64,000 nt of DNA from an uncultured Bacteroides sp. (GTDB taxonomy: Bacteria; Bacteroidota; Bacteroidia; Bacteroidales; Bacteroidaceae), in contig CAQOGY010000012.1 in NCBI GenBank assembly GCA_948847595.1, positions 13,366 to 77,365 of the forward strand, read 5' to 3'. Each line of letters begins with the position of its first letter. Positions within the stretch are counted from its first letter, which is position 1. The notes beneath the pieces were generated by a model. The model saw nothing but the letters and a program-made list of their open reading frames with translations, did no database searches and was not told the DNA's origin. Positions 1 through 8,251 of this stretch are shown one piece after another. The position numbers and the translations under genes are program-made.

Positions 1-945
1 ACCCGGCATGGCGGCTGTGCTGCGTAGGTGTATAAAGTGCGTACGCTTAGCAAACATCTTTGCCAATTCGCGGGTATCATTGTGTTCGCCGGCACTCAAG
101 GAACCTGCACAGAATGTCAGTCCGTTGTGCGGATTGTCTACTGCATTCAGAAACCAGGCGATATCTTCTTCATTGGTGACGATACGAGGAAGACCAAGAA
201 CCTGGAATGGAGGATCGTCGGGATGCACGCACATATTCACTCCGTATTCTTCGCAAACCGGCATAATGGCAGAAAGAAAGTGACACATATTTTCTCGCAG
301 GATGTCACGGTTAATATCTTTGTACAAAGTTAACAACCGTTTGAAAAGGACGACCGGTTCTTTGTCTCCTTCTTTGATGTTCCCATTGACAAATCCTTGT
401 GTCTTAACGATAATGGTATCAATCAGATCATCCTTCTCTTTTTCGGTGATCACTTGATCCAGTTCGGAAACTTTATGAAGTTCTTCTTCCGTATAATCCT
501 TTTCAGCCCCTTCCCGTTCCAGTATCTTCATGTCGAAATAGGCGAAACGGATACGGTCATAATACAATGAGCTAGTACCGTCGGGGCAGAGGTACTGCAA
601 GTCTGTACGTATCCAGTCGATGACTGGCATAAAGTTATAGCAAACAGTTTTTATTCCACATTTACCTAGATTGGTAAGGCTTACTTTGTAGTTCTCTATC
701 AACTGTTCACGTTCTGTCCCACCATATTTGATCGCTTCGCATACGGGCAAACTTTCTACTACAGACCAGCGCAGTCCGTATGATTCTATATAGGATTTCA
801 GATCATTAATCGCTTCTATTGTCCATATTTCTCCGTTCGGTATGTCGTGCAAAGCTGTAACAATCCCTTCCACACCTATTTGCCGGAGCATTGGCAAGGT
901 AATCTTGTCTTTCTTGCCAAACCATCTCCATGTTTTTTCCATCAT
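1..945 (-). CDS. uxuA: D-mannonate dehydratase (3' end outside the window)
   Basis: UxuA dehydrates D-mannonate to 2-keto-3-deoxygluconate in the cytoplasmic hexuronate pathway. The visible 315 codons begin MEKTWRWFGKKDKITL, the usual UxuA N-terminus, and contain the family's CVHPDDPP metal-site segment followed by LGLPRIV. The gene runs off the left edge of the window, so the C-terminus is missing from view but the gene is not necessarily broken. Two adjacent ATG codons (ending at 945 and 942) could start it; the second matches the family start best. It lies 12 bp downstream of the SDR gene at 958-1773 in the same direction, so the two are very probably cotranscribed from the promoter near 1804-1811. 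Confidence 0.95.
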   Translation of the reverse strand, partial: MMEKTWRWFGKKDKITLPMLRQIGVEGIVTALHDIPNGEIWTIEAINDLKSYIESYGLRWSVVESLPVCEAIKYGGTEREQLIENYKVSLTNLGKCGIKTVCYNFMPVIDWIRTDLQYLCPDGTSSLYYDRIRFAYFDMKILEREGAEKDYTEEELHKVSELDQVITEKEKDDLIDTIIVKTQGFVNGNIKEGDKEPVVLFKRLLTLYKDINRDILRENMCHFLSAIMPVCEEYGVNMCVHPDDPPFQVLGLPRIVTNEEDIAWFLNAVDNPHNGLTFCAGSLSAGEHNDTRELAKMFAKRTHFIHLRSTAAMPG

Positions 946-957
946 AGTTTCTTCTCT

Positions 958-1773
958 TTATACGCCGCTGAATGCACTGAATCCACCGTCGATAGGCAAC
1001 ATTGCACCGGTTACAAAACTGGCAGCTTCGCTACACAAAAATTGTACGGCACCGTTCAATTCTTTAATATCACCAAAACGGTTCATCGGTGTCTTGGCTA
1101 AAACCTTTTTGCTTCTGTCAGTCAGCGAGCCATCCGGATTGATAAGTACGCGACGGTTCTGATCGCCGATAAAGAAACCGGGAGCAATGGCATTTACACG
1201 GATGCCGTCACCATATTTCAGAGCCATCTCACTGGCAAGCCATTGTGTAAAGTTAGCTACAGCTGTTTTTGCAGCCGAATACCCCGGCACACGGGTGATG
1301 GCACTATAAGCAGCCATAGAAGACACATTGATAATGCAACCTTTTTTCTGCTCTGCCATCACTTTACCAAAGATCATAGACGGATAGACTGTACCGTTCA
1401 TATTCAGACTGGTCACTTTCTCCCAACAGGAAATGTCCATATCATAGAAGTTCTGATCCGGTTCAAGAGTGGCTCCCGGCATGTTGCCTCCGGCAATATT
1501 CAACAGAATATCAATCTGTCCCCATTGGGTAACAATCTCTTCCGCTACTTTTTCCAGACTGGCGATGTCCAGCACGTCTCCAATAATACCGATAACATCC
1601 TGACCATATTGTTTAAGTTCTTCTATACGGTTGTCCAGTTGTTCCTGACGGATGTCGATAGCTACAACTTTTGCTCCCTGCTGTACAAAGTGCTGGGCGA
1701 TATTTCCTCCCAACACACCACCTGCTCCGGTAATTACAGCTACCTTACCGGCAATACTAAATAATTCGTTCAT
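958..1773 (-). CDS. uxuB: SDR-family oxidoreductase, probable D-mannonate (fructuronate) oxidoreductase
   Basis: This 271-residue protein is a classical short-chain dehydrogenase. It has the nucleotide-binding TGAGGVLG motif at residues 15-22, the NIAGG motif near 92-96, catalytic Ser near 151, and the YSAAK motif with Tyr165 and Lys169. SDR proteins in this position next to uxuA are usually assigned the reduction of D-fructuronate to D-mannonate, the step before UxuA. The pathway role rests on the neighbouring uxuA, because the SDR fold alone does not fix the substrate. In other bacteria UxuB belongs to an unrelated dehydrogenase family, so the symbol is functional rather than homologous. 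It is the first gene of the uxu operon. Confidence 0.85.
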   Translation of the reverse strand: MNELFSIAGKVAVITGAGGVLGGNIAQHFVQQGAKVVAIDIRQEQLDNRIEELKQYGQDVIGIIGDVLDIASLEKVAEEIVTQWGQIDILLNIAGGNMPGATLEPDQNFYDMDISCWEKVTSLNMNGTVYPSMIFGKVMAEQKKGCIINVSSMAAYSAITRVPGYSAAKTAVANFTQWLASEMALKYGDGIRVNAIAPGFFIGDQNRRVLINPDGSLTDRSKKVLAKTPMNRFGDIKELNGAVQFLCSEAASFVTGAMLPIDGGFSAFSGV

Positions 1774-1803
1774 GGTTTTCTTTATTATTTATATGAATTG
1801 ATG

Positions 1804-1811
1804 CAAAAGTA
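1804..1811 (-). promoter_or_regulatory. -7 box for the uxu operon
   Basis: On the minus strand these bases read TACTTTTG, a match to the Bacteroides -7 consensus TAnnTTTG, about 30 bases upstream of the SDR start codon. A convincing -33 TTTG is not visible. Orientation and position fit the uxu operon promoter. Confidence 0.55.
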
Positions 1812-1859
1812 GCTGCTTTTTGAATGTGATGTTGTGCTTATTTTTGCAAGATGTTTGTT

Positions 1860-1867
1860 TATATTTG
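1860..1867 (+). promoter_or_regulatory. -7 box for the GH97 gene
   Basis: TATATTTG matches TAnnTTTG about 118 bases upstream of the GH97 start and is divergent from the uxu promoter. The -33 element is unclear because several TTTG strings overlap here. Confidence 0.45.
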
Positions 1868-1985
1868 CAGAAATGTATGAAAGAAAAGAGACTTTTATAA
1901 AAAGAATTGAGAAGTAGTGTTTCTTTGGGAGACAGATTGAGTATAATAATTAATTCGTTCGTATATATTGGAAGAACGGATAAAC

Positions 1986-3935
1986 ATGAATTTAAATAGA
2001 ATGAAGAAAAGTATCTTGCTTTTACTGTTGGTAATACCGACATTGACAAAGGCACAGAATGTGATGACAGAAACCCGCCGGGAACTGACTTCCCCAGACG
2101 GAGCGTATCGGTTCACCTTTTACCAGCGTTCGTTCGGAGAGGATAATGCACGAATGTATTATACGCTGACATATAAGAATCGTCCTGTAGTGGAGGAGGG
2201 TGAACTTGGTGTACAGATAGAGAATCAATTGTTTGAATCGGCATTGGGAGTACCGAACGATACTTGCCATTTTTGGTGCGAGAATCTGAAATTAACGGAT
2301 ACTGATCATCGGAAAAACGATGCAACATGGAAACCTGTATATGGAGAACGTGCCGAAGTTCGGGACTGTTATAATGAAATGACTTTAAAGTTTCGTAAAG
2401 GTGAGGGACAAGGGATGACTGAAGGCGGTTACGACAAACGTAAAAACTACTTTATGAATATTATCGTCCGTGCCTATAACGAAGGAGTGGCATTCCGTTA
2501 TCATTTTCCGGAAACGACCAATGGGCTATTTTTACATATTACAGGTGAACGGACAAGTTTCACAATGCCTGAAGGTACAATGGCTTACTATGAACGTTGG
2601 GCACAAGGTCCTTATGAGCTTCGTCCCCTGTCAGGGTGGGGAAAAGAGGAAAGTGAACGCCCTTTGACTATGAAACTGCCAGATGGATTGACTGTTGCAT
2701 TACTGGAAGCGGAGATGGTGGATTATGCTCGTGGAAAATTCCGTTTGTCTGCAGAGAAGCCTTCAACACTGGAAACTAGCTTGTATAGCAGCGTTGACAT
2801 TATTTCTCCCTACAGTACCCCTTGGCGTGTCATTATGGCTGCCGAACGTCCGGTCGATTTGATCAATCATAATGATTTGGCTTTGAATTTAAATACTCCT
2901 TGTCGGATATCAGATATTTCTTGGATTAAGCCTGGGAAAGTATTCCGTTCTGGAGACTTAAAACAGGAGAAAGTAAAAGCAGCCATTGATTTTGCAGCGG
3001 AACGTGGCATTCAATATGTACATATGGATGCAGGATGGTATGGCCCGGAAATGAAAATGAGTTCGGATGCTACTACGGTTTCTCCGGATAAAGATCTTGA
3101 TATTTCTGCTTTATGTAAATATGCAGAATCTAGAGGCATTGGATTAATGGTCTATGTCAATCAACGTGCTTTGGTTCAACAGCTAGATTCTTTATTGCCA
3201 TTGTATAAAAAATGGGGATTGAAAGGAATTAAATTCGGTTTTGTACAGATAGGTAATCAGCATTGGAGTACGTGGCTACATGATGCAGTCCGTAAATGTG
3301 CGGAATATGAAATGATGGTGGATATTCATGATGAATATCGTCCAACCGGTTTCAGTCGTACCTATCCCAATTTGATGACGCAAGAAGGTATCCGTGGAAA
3401 TGAAGAGATGCCGGATGCGACACACAATACCATTCTCCCTTATACTCGTTTTCTGGCAGGCGCAGGAGATTATACACTCTGTTATTTTAATAGTCGTGTG
3501 AAAAACACCAAAGCACATCAATTGGCAATGGCAGCCGTATATTACAGTCCTTTGCAATTTATGTTTTGGTATGATAATCCTGCTATGTATAAAGGTGAGG
3601 AGGAACTGGAGTTCTGGAAAGCCATCCCGACTGTTTGGGATGAAAGTCGTGCATTAGATGGAGAAATAGGTGAATATATTGTGCAGGCTCGTCGTTCCGG
3701 AAAAGAATGGTTTGTGGGAGCAATGACAAATACAGAAGCGCGTACCATTACGTTAACCACGGATTTTTTGAAACCGGGAACGAAGTATATAGTCAACTTG
3801 TATGAAGATGACGACAAGTTGAATACACGTACAAAGGTTCGTACTACTCATAAGAAAATAAAAGCCGGAGATAAGCTAACTTTGAAGTTAAAGTCCTCCG
3901 GTGGTGCTGCACTGCATTTTACTCTTGCTGAGTAG
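1986..3935 (+). CDS. Glycoside hydrolase family 97 protein (secreted)
   Basis: A GH97 enzyme of the SusB type, predicted to release alpha-linked glucose or galactose in the periplasm. The ATG at 1986 starts a 649-residue protein with a signal peptide (MKKSILLLLL, cut after TKAQ); an upstream TTG in frame is less likely. The family's N-terminal beta-sandwich is followed by the catalytic barrel, with a VHMDAGWYG segment, a PTGFSRTYPNL segment and a C-terminal beta domain. At the place where retaining GH97 enzymes carry a catalytic Asp (IKVDF), this protein reads IKFGF (about residues 414-418), a Gly as in SusB. That favours the inverting, alpha-glucosidase-like subgroup by inference. Its last 17 bases overlap murQ, which converges from the other strand. 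Confidence 0.88.
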   Translation: MNLNRMKKSILLLLLVIPTLTKAQNVMTETRRELTSPDGAYRFTFYQRSFGEDNARMYYTLTYKNRPVVEEGELGVQIENQLFESALGVPNDTCHFWCENLKLTDTDHRKNDATWKPVYGERAEVRDCYNEMTLKFRKGEGQGMTEGGYDKRKNYFMNIIVRAYNEGVAFRYHFPETTNGLFLHITGERTSFTMPEGTMAYYERWAQGPYELRPLSGWGKEESERPLTMKLPDGLTVALLEAEMVDYARGKFRLSAEKPSTLETSLYSSVDIISPYSTPWRVIMAAERPVDLINHNDLALNLNTPCRISDISWIKPGKVFRSGDLKQEKVKAAIDFAAERGIQYVHMDAGWYGPEMKMSSDATTVSPDKDLDISALCKYAESRGIGLMVYVNQRALVQQLDSLLPLYKKWGLKGIKFGFVQIGNQHWSTWLHDAVRKCAEYEMMVDIHDEYRPTGFSRTYPNLMTQEGIRGNEEMPDATHNTILPYTRFLAGAGDYTLCYFNSRVKNTKAHQLAMAAVYYSPLQFMFWYDNPAMYKGEEELEFWKAIPTVWDESRALDGEIGEYIVQARRSGKEWFVGAMTNTEARTITLTTDFLKPGTKYIVNLYEDDDKLNTRTKVRTTHKKIKAGDKLTLKLKSSGGAALHFTLAE

Positions 3936-4752
3936 AGTTGTGTCTGCGATAGGCCTCTATCGCAGACTTAACCGAACCGTGTAGCAACAGAAGTGCCTCA
4001 GCCTTTTCGTAGTCCAGATGGAGTTCTTCAATGATCATGCGCGTTCCCCGATCAATGAGTTTTTGGTTACTCAATTGCATATTGACCATTTTATTTCCTT
4101 GCACGCGTCCCAGTTCAATCATGATAGTAGTGCTGATCATATTCAGAATCATCTTTTGAGCAGTACCCGATTTCATCCGAGAACTTCCTGTCACATACTC
4201 CGGACCGACAATCACTTCTATCGGTACATCAGCTTCGGTAGCCATCGGCGAATTTGGATTACTGGTAATGCAGCCGGTCAGTATTCCGTGTTCCCGTGCT
4301 GTACGCATGGCTCCGATCACATAAGGAGTGGTGCCGGATGCTGCAATTCCGATGACTGTATCTTCACTATTGATATGATGCTGCAATAACTCTTCCCATC
4401 CGCGGGACATATCATCTTCCGCATTCTCGACGGGATTGCGCAAGGCGGTATCTCCTCCGGCGATTAGTCCGATAACTACGGTGGGAGGCATACCGAAAGT
4501 CGGAGGTATTTCGGAAGCGTCGAGTACACCTAAACGTCCGCTTGTTCCGGCCCCCATATAGAATATTCTCCCACCTTTTTTTACTCGGGGAATAATTAAT
4601 GTGACCAGTTTCTCTATTTGTGGGATTGCTTTCTGCACGGCATCCGCTACTTTATGGTCTTCAGTATTGATATCTTCCAGAATCTCTTTTACCGATTTCT
4701 TGTCGAGGTCATCATAGAGCGATGGTTGCTCTGTTATCTTGATAAATTCCAT
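3919..4752 (-). CDS. murQ: N-acetylmuramic acid 6-phosphate etherase
   Basis: MurQ cleaves the lactyl ether of MurNAc-6-phosphate to give GlcNAc-6-phosphate and D-lactate, in peptidoglycan recycling. The 277-residue protein has the SIS-fold motif MGAGTSGRLGVLDASE at residues 66-81, with the family's catalytic Glu at the end of DASE, and the SSRMKSGTAQK segment typical of MurQ. Length is normal for the family. It is the last gene of a leftward operon after a HipA-like kinase and a DUF3037 protein, 10 bp after the latter. No murein kinase or permease gene adjoins it here. Confidence 0.95.
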   Translation of the reverse strand: MEFIKITEQPSLYDDLDKKSVKEILEDINTEDHKVADAVQKAIPQIEKLVTLIIPRVKKGGRIFYMGAGTSGRLGVLDASEIPPTFGMPPTVVIGLIAGGDTALRNPVENAEDDMSRGWEELLQHHINSEDTVIGIAASGTTPYVIGAMRTAREHGILTGCITSNPNSPMATEADVPIEVIVGPEYVTGSSRMKSGTAQKMILNMISTTIMIELGRVQGNKMVNMQLSNQKLIDRGTRMIIEELHLDYEKAEALLLLHGSVKSAIEAYRRHNSTQQE

Positions 4753-4762
4753 GATTGATCAT

Positions 4763-5158
4763 TTAAAGCACTAATTCTTTGAACAAACGCTCCAAGGTAG
4801 CATCCAAATCCTCGGAAAATCCGGGATGCGGGCGGGATACTTGTATACATGAGCTTTTTACAGCGGTCAGCCACCGGAAACGATCGGGGACATCCATGCT
4901 TGCTATCATTCCCCCTTCCTTACTACCCGAACAAATCCTGTCGAAGACATGCAGTCCTTCTTTCAGACAATTCATATCCAGTTCGGAAGAAAACAGTTTC
5001 AGTTTATTCTCATCTATCGTATAAAGTGATTTGAGGTATTTGCATCGTTTGGAGAACAGTACAATACCTACATTGATAAATTCTTCACGTTCTACTTTGG
5101 GAACGAAACGAATGGTTGCGTATTCATATAAGTGCCTTTCTTGCATGTTGCGCTTCAT
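4763..5158 (-). CDS. DUF3037 domain protein
   Basis: A 131-residue protein with the DUF3037 signature: YEYATIRFVPKVEREEFINVG near the N-terminus and a C-terminal RPHPGF segment. No enzymatic motif is visible. It overlaps the end of the upstream HipA-like gene by 35 bp, implying translational coupling. DUF3037 genes commonly sit beside HipA-like kinase genes in many bacteria, so the two probably work as a pair. The function is not established. The reading frame could instead begin a few codons later, at MQERHLYEY. Confidence 0.85.
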   Translation of the reverse strand: MKRNMQERHLYEYATIRFVPKVEREEFINVGIVLFSKRCKYLKSLYTIDENKLKLFSSELDMNCLKEGLHVFDRICSGSKEGGMIASMDVPDRFRWLTAVKSSCIQVSRPHPGFSEDLDATLERLFKELVL

Positions 5159-5906
5159 TTACAAATAGTTCGGAATGCTTGATCCTTTCCTCTAAAAATT
5201 GAATATAAATATCTCTCAGGTCTTGTGGAGTTTCCTGTCCTTCCGTCCAGTTCAACCAGTCGTCGGGGACGGTATTGACTATTTCCCGTATCTTATCGGA
5301 GGTTAGTAACTGTCTGAATGCCATATCTGTTTCTTTCAGTTGGTCGGCAAATGGCAATAAAACATGATCTTTTATCTGCACGAATGGGGTGAGTGCCTGT
5401 TTCTGCCAGTTGGTCCAGCTATGTTGGAAGTAAAGGGAAGCTCCATGATCGATCAGCCATAATTCTTTATGCCACATCAGCATATTGGTATTCTTGATGG
5501 TACGGTCCACATTTGTCAGAAAAGCATCCATCCACACAATCTGTGAGGCGGTTTTACCATCCACTTGATGTACGACAGGATCGAAGGTCAATGCTCCGGA
5601 CAAGAAATGCAAACCGATATTCAATCCACGGCTCCATTGCAGTAAATCCTGTATCTCTTCATCTGCTTCCGTTCGGCCGAAAGCTTCATCTAAATTCAGG
5701 AAGATGATCTCCGGTACTCTGAAGCCCAGAGTACGGGCTATTTCTCCTCCGATCAATTCAGCGATAAGGGCTTTGGTTCCGTGCCCTGCTCCTCTGAATT
5801 TTACGACATATTTGAACTCATCGTCAGCTTCAGCCAAAGCCGGCAATGATCCGCCTTCCCGCAGGGGAAGAATATATCTAGTTACGTTTGCTGTACGTAA
5901 ATCCAT
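5124..5906 (-). CDS. HipA-like kinase family protein
   Basis: A 260-residue protein related to the HipA kinase fold. Visible are a YVVKFRG strand carrying the ATP-contacting Lys (about residue 35), the helix ALIAELIGGEIARTLG, a WMDAFLTNVDRTIKNTNML segment resembling the HipA catalytic loop, and the following LIDHGASL, which corresponds to the metal-binding Asp loop. It is much shorter than HipA (about 440 residues), lacks HipA's N-terminal subdomain, and has no HipB-like antitoxin beside it, so it should not be called a toxin. First gene of the operon with DUF3037 and murQ. Confidence 0.8.
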   Translation of the reverse strand: MDLRTANVTRYILPLREGGSLPALAEADDEFKYVVKFRGAGHGTKALIAELIGGEIARTLGFRVPEIIFLNLDEAFGRTEADEEIQDLLQWSRGLNIGLHFLSGALTFDPVVHQVDGKTASQIVWMDAFLTNVDRTIKNTNMLMWHKELWLIDHGASLYFQHSWTNWQKQALTPFVQIKDHVLLPFADQLKETDMAFRQLLTSDKIREIVNTVPDDWLNWTEGQETPQDLRDIYIQFLEERIKHSELFVNEAQHARKALI

Positions 5907-5943
5907 ATCACTCCTTTCTTAATTGGCAATAAATCCAATCTCT

Positions 5944-5951
5944 CAAAAATA
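5944..5951 (-). promoter_or_regulatory. -7 box for the HipA-like/DUF3037/murQ operon
   Basis: The minus strand reads TATTTTTG, matching TAnnTTTG, about 38 bases upstream of the start at 5906. No clear -33 box. Confidence 0.45.
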
Positions 5952-6693
5952 GTATATATAATGATTTGAAATTCAGTGTGTTGAAAATTTTATAGTTTTA
6001 ATTGAGGAACAAATAAGAAACAAAATTGCTAATTAAAGGCATTTCCCGATTTTTTGTTTTCACTCTGTTTCTTTCCTTGCACTTACTTATAATCGGGACT
6101 TCTTGAACCAGCTTCCTACCAGAATTTTTTTCCTCGTCCGACGGTTGTATTTGAACTTCCAAGAACCATTGCAGCCAAAAGAAAAGCAAGCCTTCTTTAA
6201 TTCATACAAAGATAAGGAAAAACTTATAGGCAGGCAAATTTGTCTGCCTAAATATAGTTTACTTTGATTTAGCATATATATAGGCTAATGGACTAAACTA
6301 AACCTTTTCCCGAACTTCGTAAAACACTCTGGTCCCATTGTGCAGCCAAAAGAAAAAAAGATTCCACGGCATATTTTTCTTTTCGCTGCAACTCCCTTTT
6401 TATAAACCATCAACCTTTTACACGAGATCTTCTCTTCCCTGTATTCGCACATCCGCTTTCGGGCTGTCTGATATGAATTGTGTCGCAAAGGTACTTGACA
6501 TGTCTTTCTTGTATGCAAGGTCACAGCCTGACGGTTCACGACAAAATCTCCACGCTCCGCTTTGCGGAGGTAGTATTTGGTTGTGAAACCCTGCATAAAG
6601 AGCCATGTCACCTTTTGAAGCGACATAATTAAATCAAGCCCGAAAGTAGCTGATGCTACAAGAGGGAAAAAAGAAAACTCAAAATTTAAGATT
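5952..6693. other. Intergenic boundary region: backbone to island, with first cassette leader
   Basis: About 740 bases without a credible gene. Near 6226-6251 lies a near-perfect palindrome (TAGGCAG, CAAATTTG core, CTGCCTA). From about 6372 a leader sequence begins that is repeated at 8252. Base composition shifts here from AT-rich backbone spacer to island-type sequence, so the left end of the island probably falls between about 6.2 and 6.4 kb. No matching direct repeat at the right end was found by eye. Confidence 0.5.
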
Positions 6694-6695
6694 AT
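6372..6695 (+). repeat. Cassette leader repeat, copy 1
   Basis: About 322 bases upstream of the ATG at 6694 that align almost end to end with 8252-8575. Shared blocks include TTTTCTTTTCGCTGCAA, GATATGAATTGTGTCGCAAA, TGACGGTTCACGACAAAAT and AAGAGGGAAAAAAGAAAACT. Similarity extends into the first codons (MANYATN versus MANDVTN). A small GTAGC/GCTAC hairpin lies at 6646-6659. On the minus strand the copy holds TACCTTTG at about 6487-6494, a -7-like box pointing leftward. Confidence 0.8.
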
Positions 6696-6987
6696 GGCGA
6701 ACTATGCAACAAACATTTTTCACGCAAGTACGGAAAACAAGCAAGACCTCGATAAAATAGAGGCATTTCTGGACGATAATTTCAACGGTTTTGTCAATCG
6801 GTATGGCGACACTGTAGATGCAGAATTTTCTTCCCGTTGGGAATACCCAGAAAAAGAAATCGACGAACTGGTAGCTTCTTTGGAAGCCAAAGATAAAATC
6901 TATATCCGCATACTGACATACGAGTTAGAGGACGAATACGTGAGCTTTCGGATATTCTCGCAAGGCAAGTGGGACATTAAGCTGTAA
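6694..6987 (+). CDS. Small island protein, function unknown (YubB-like?)
   Basis: A 97-residue acidic protein, MANYATNIF at the start, rich in E/D and aromatic residues. The pattern of a helix followed by SRWEYPEKEIDEL and a final FSQGKWDIKL strand faintly resembles small ferredoxin-like YubB domains found on plasmids, but I cannot confirm that. It opens the first cassette (6694-8099), whose five genes lie close together and are probably cotranscribed. Nothing in the sequence gives a function. Confidence 0.7.
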   Translation: MANYATNIFHASTENKQDLDKIEAFLDDNFNGFVNRYGDTVDAEFSSRWEYPEKEIDELVASLEAKDKIYIRILTYELEDEYVSFRIFSQGKWDIKL

Positions 6988-7005
6988 CCTAAAAACGCAT
7001 TCACT

Positions 7006-7182
7006 ATGTACGAATACGAAGAAGACAGCGATATTATCGGTTTGTCTTGCACACTGCTCAATCCATACAAAGGTTACACGGAAGGTACAATCGTGGGCAA
7101 CTATGGTAACACCATAGTTGTCCGCCTTGAAAGCGGCAAGGAAATTTCAGAATACCGTGATGAAGTGATTATCCATGATTAA
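7006..7182 (+). CDS. Small island protein, 58 residues
   Basis: A short reading frame (MYEYEEDSDIIGLSCTLL to the end EVIIHD) 18 bases after the preceding stop and 14 before the next start. It is acidic, and its centre, GTIVGNYGNTIVVRLESGKE, looks like a small beta-barrel (SH3/KOW-like) strand pattern, which is inference only. Tight spacing on both sides and the codon pattern support a real gene of the first cassette. Confidence 0.65.
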   Translation: MYEYEEDSDIIGLSCTLLNPYKGYTEGTIVGNYGNTIVVRLESGKEISEYRDEVIIHD

Positions 7183-7196
7183 ACGATAGCAAACGT

Positions 7197-7529
7197 ATGA
7201 CACAGATAGCAACAAAATTCGTCAAATGGGATATTCCCGAACTGGCGACATTACAGGACAGCAAGGTTTACAAATTGCGGGTACACCTGAACAACGGAGG
7301 CAAGTTAAACCGGGAAGAAAAGAACTGGATTACCCGTAACGTGTGGGAAAGCATCTATTTCAAACGTGGAATTGCCTTGAGCGGTTATCATTTTGATTTT
7401 TCCGACGTTCTCAAACGGTATTTCGTCAAACAGCACGGAAGCATTCACGAGTATTATGCGATTGACAAAACAGCGTTACGCTCGATACTGTACGGCAGAA
7501 TCGAGGATATTGTAGAAGTAAACAGTTAA
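7197..7529 (+). CDS. Conserved-type island protein, function unknown
   Basis: A 110-residue protein starting MTQIATKFVKWDIPEL. It contains a LNREEKNWITRNVW segment and a C-terminal helix-rich part; no catalytic motif, signal peptide or membrane segment is visible. Third gene of the first cassette, with short spacers on both sides. Similar small proteins are frequent on Bacteroidales mobile elements, but I do not recognise a named family. Confidence 0.7.
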   Translation: MTQIATKFVKWDIPELATLQDSKVYKLRVHLNNGGKLNREEKNWITRNVWESIYFKRGIALSGYHFDFSDVLKRYFVKQHGSIHEYYAIDKTALRSILYGRIEDIVEVNS

Positions 7530-7540
7530 ACAACAAGGAT

Positions 7541-7837
7541 ATGGGAGAATACAAATTTTATCAAGACCGTAAGGTTACAAGTTGGGAACGGGATTATTTC
7601 AGTGTAAAAGCAAATAGTTACGAAGAAGCCGAGGCAATCGTCCGCTCATGGAACTGTGAGGACGTGTCGAACATCATTGACAACCGTCTTTGCTATGAAG
7701 AGTGGCAAGCATTGACCGATACATCGGAATCTATGCTCCCCGAAGAAAACGACGGCAACCCGACAATAGAGATTTTCAACGAAGACGGAGAATCAATAAT
7801 GACCAATGTACCTAAAACACCTCAATCAAACCAATAG
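7541..7837 (+). CDS. Small island protein, function unknown
   Basis: A 98-residue acidic protein, MGEYKFYQDRKVTSWERDYF at the start. The segment VKANSYEEAEAIVRSW resembles a short alpha-beta module seen in several mobile-element proteins, without a defined role. Fourth gene of the first cassette, 11 bases after the previous stop. Confidence 0.68.
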   Translation: MGEYKFYQDRKVTSWERDYFSVKANSYEEAEAIVRSWNCEDVSNIIDNRLCYEEWQALTDTSESMLPEENDGNPTIEIFNEDGESIMTNVPKTPQSNQ

Positions 7838-7841
7838 AACC

Positions 7842-8099
7842 ATGAACGTAACAATCGAACACGTCTTTTGCCGCTATAGCGATGAAGCGGAAGAAATCTA
7901 TTTCCGAATCATGAACACGATTCTTTTTGCAACTGACGAAACCGAACTTCGTGCAAGTATGGAACGTTTGAAGAACGAGACCTCACTCGATGAGTATTTT
8001 ATATTCGGATACGGAGCACACCATATCTGGATAAACCAACGGCGACCGAGTGATAAAAACAGAATTTTCAAAAATCGGATTATGGTAGCCCATTTCTGA
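7842..8099 (+). CDS. Small island protein, function unknown
   Basis: An 85-residue protein. I place the start at the ATG at 7842 (MNVTIEHVFCRYSDEAEEI), four bases after the previous stop. A longer frame from 7806 would overlap the upstream gene and adds no family-like sequence. No motif gives a function. Last gene of the first cassette, followed by a hairpin at about 8131-8166. Confidence 0.65.
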   Translation: MNVTIEHVFCRYSDEAEEIYFRIMNTILFATDETELRASMERLKNETSLDEYFIFGYGAHHIWINQRRPSDKNRIFKNRIMVAHF

Positions 8100-8130
8100 C
8101 GGGAACGGGCAAGAGACCTCCGATGTACTT

Positions 8131-8170
8131 TTGCGGGCTAAACCGGAACTGCCAGTTTCAGCCCGTTTCT
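8131..8170 (+). terminator. Hairpin terminator of the first cassette
   Basis: A GGGCT ... AGCCC stem with additional pairing, followed by a T-rich run (TTTCTTTTTC), about 30 bases after the last gene of the cassette. Confidence 0.5.
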
Positions 8171-8251
8171 TTTTCTCTCGGCAGACATGCCGGCGCAATA
8201 CCTTTTTTATCCTCATAATTAAAATTCTTATACAACCCGGAGGCCCATTTA

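Noticed and set aside
5952..6372. Left attachment site of the island
   Set aside because: The palindrome near 6226-6251 is suggestive, but no direct repeat matching the right end (39.4-40.3 kb) was found by eye, so att sites are not called.
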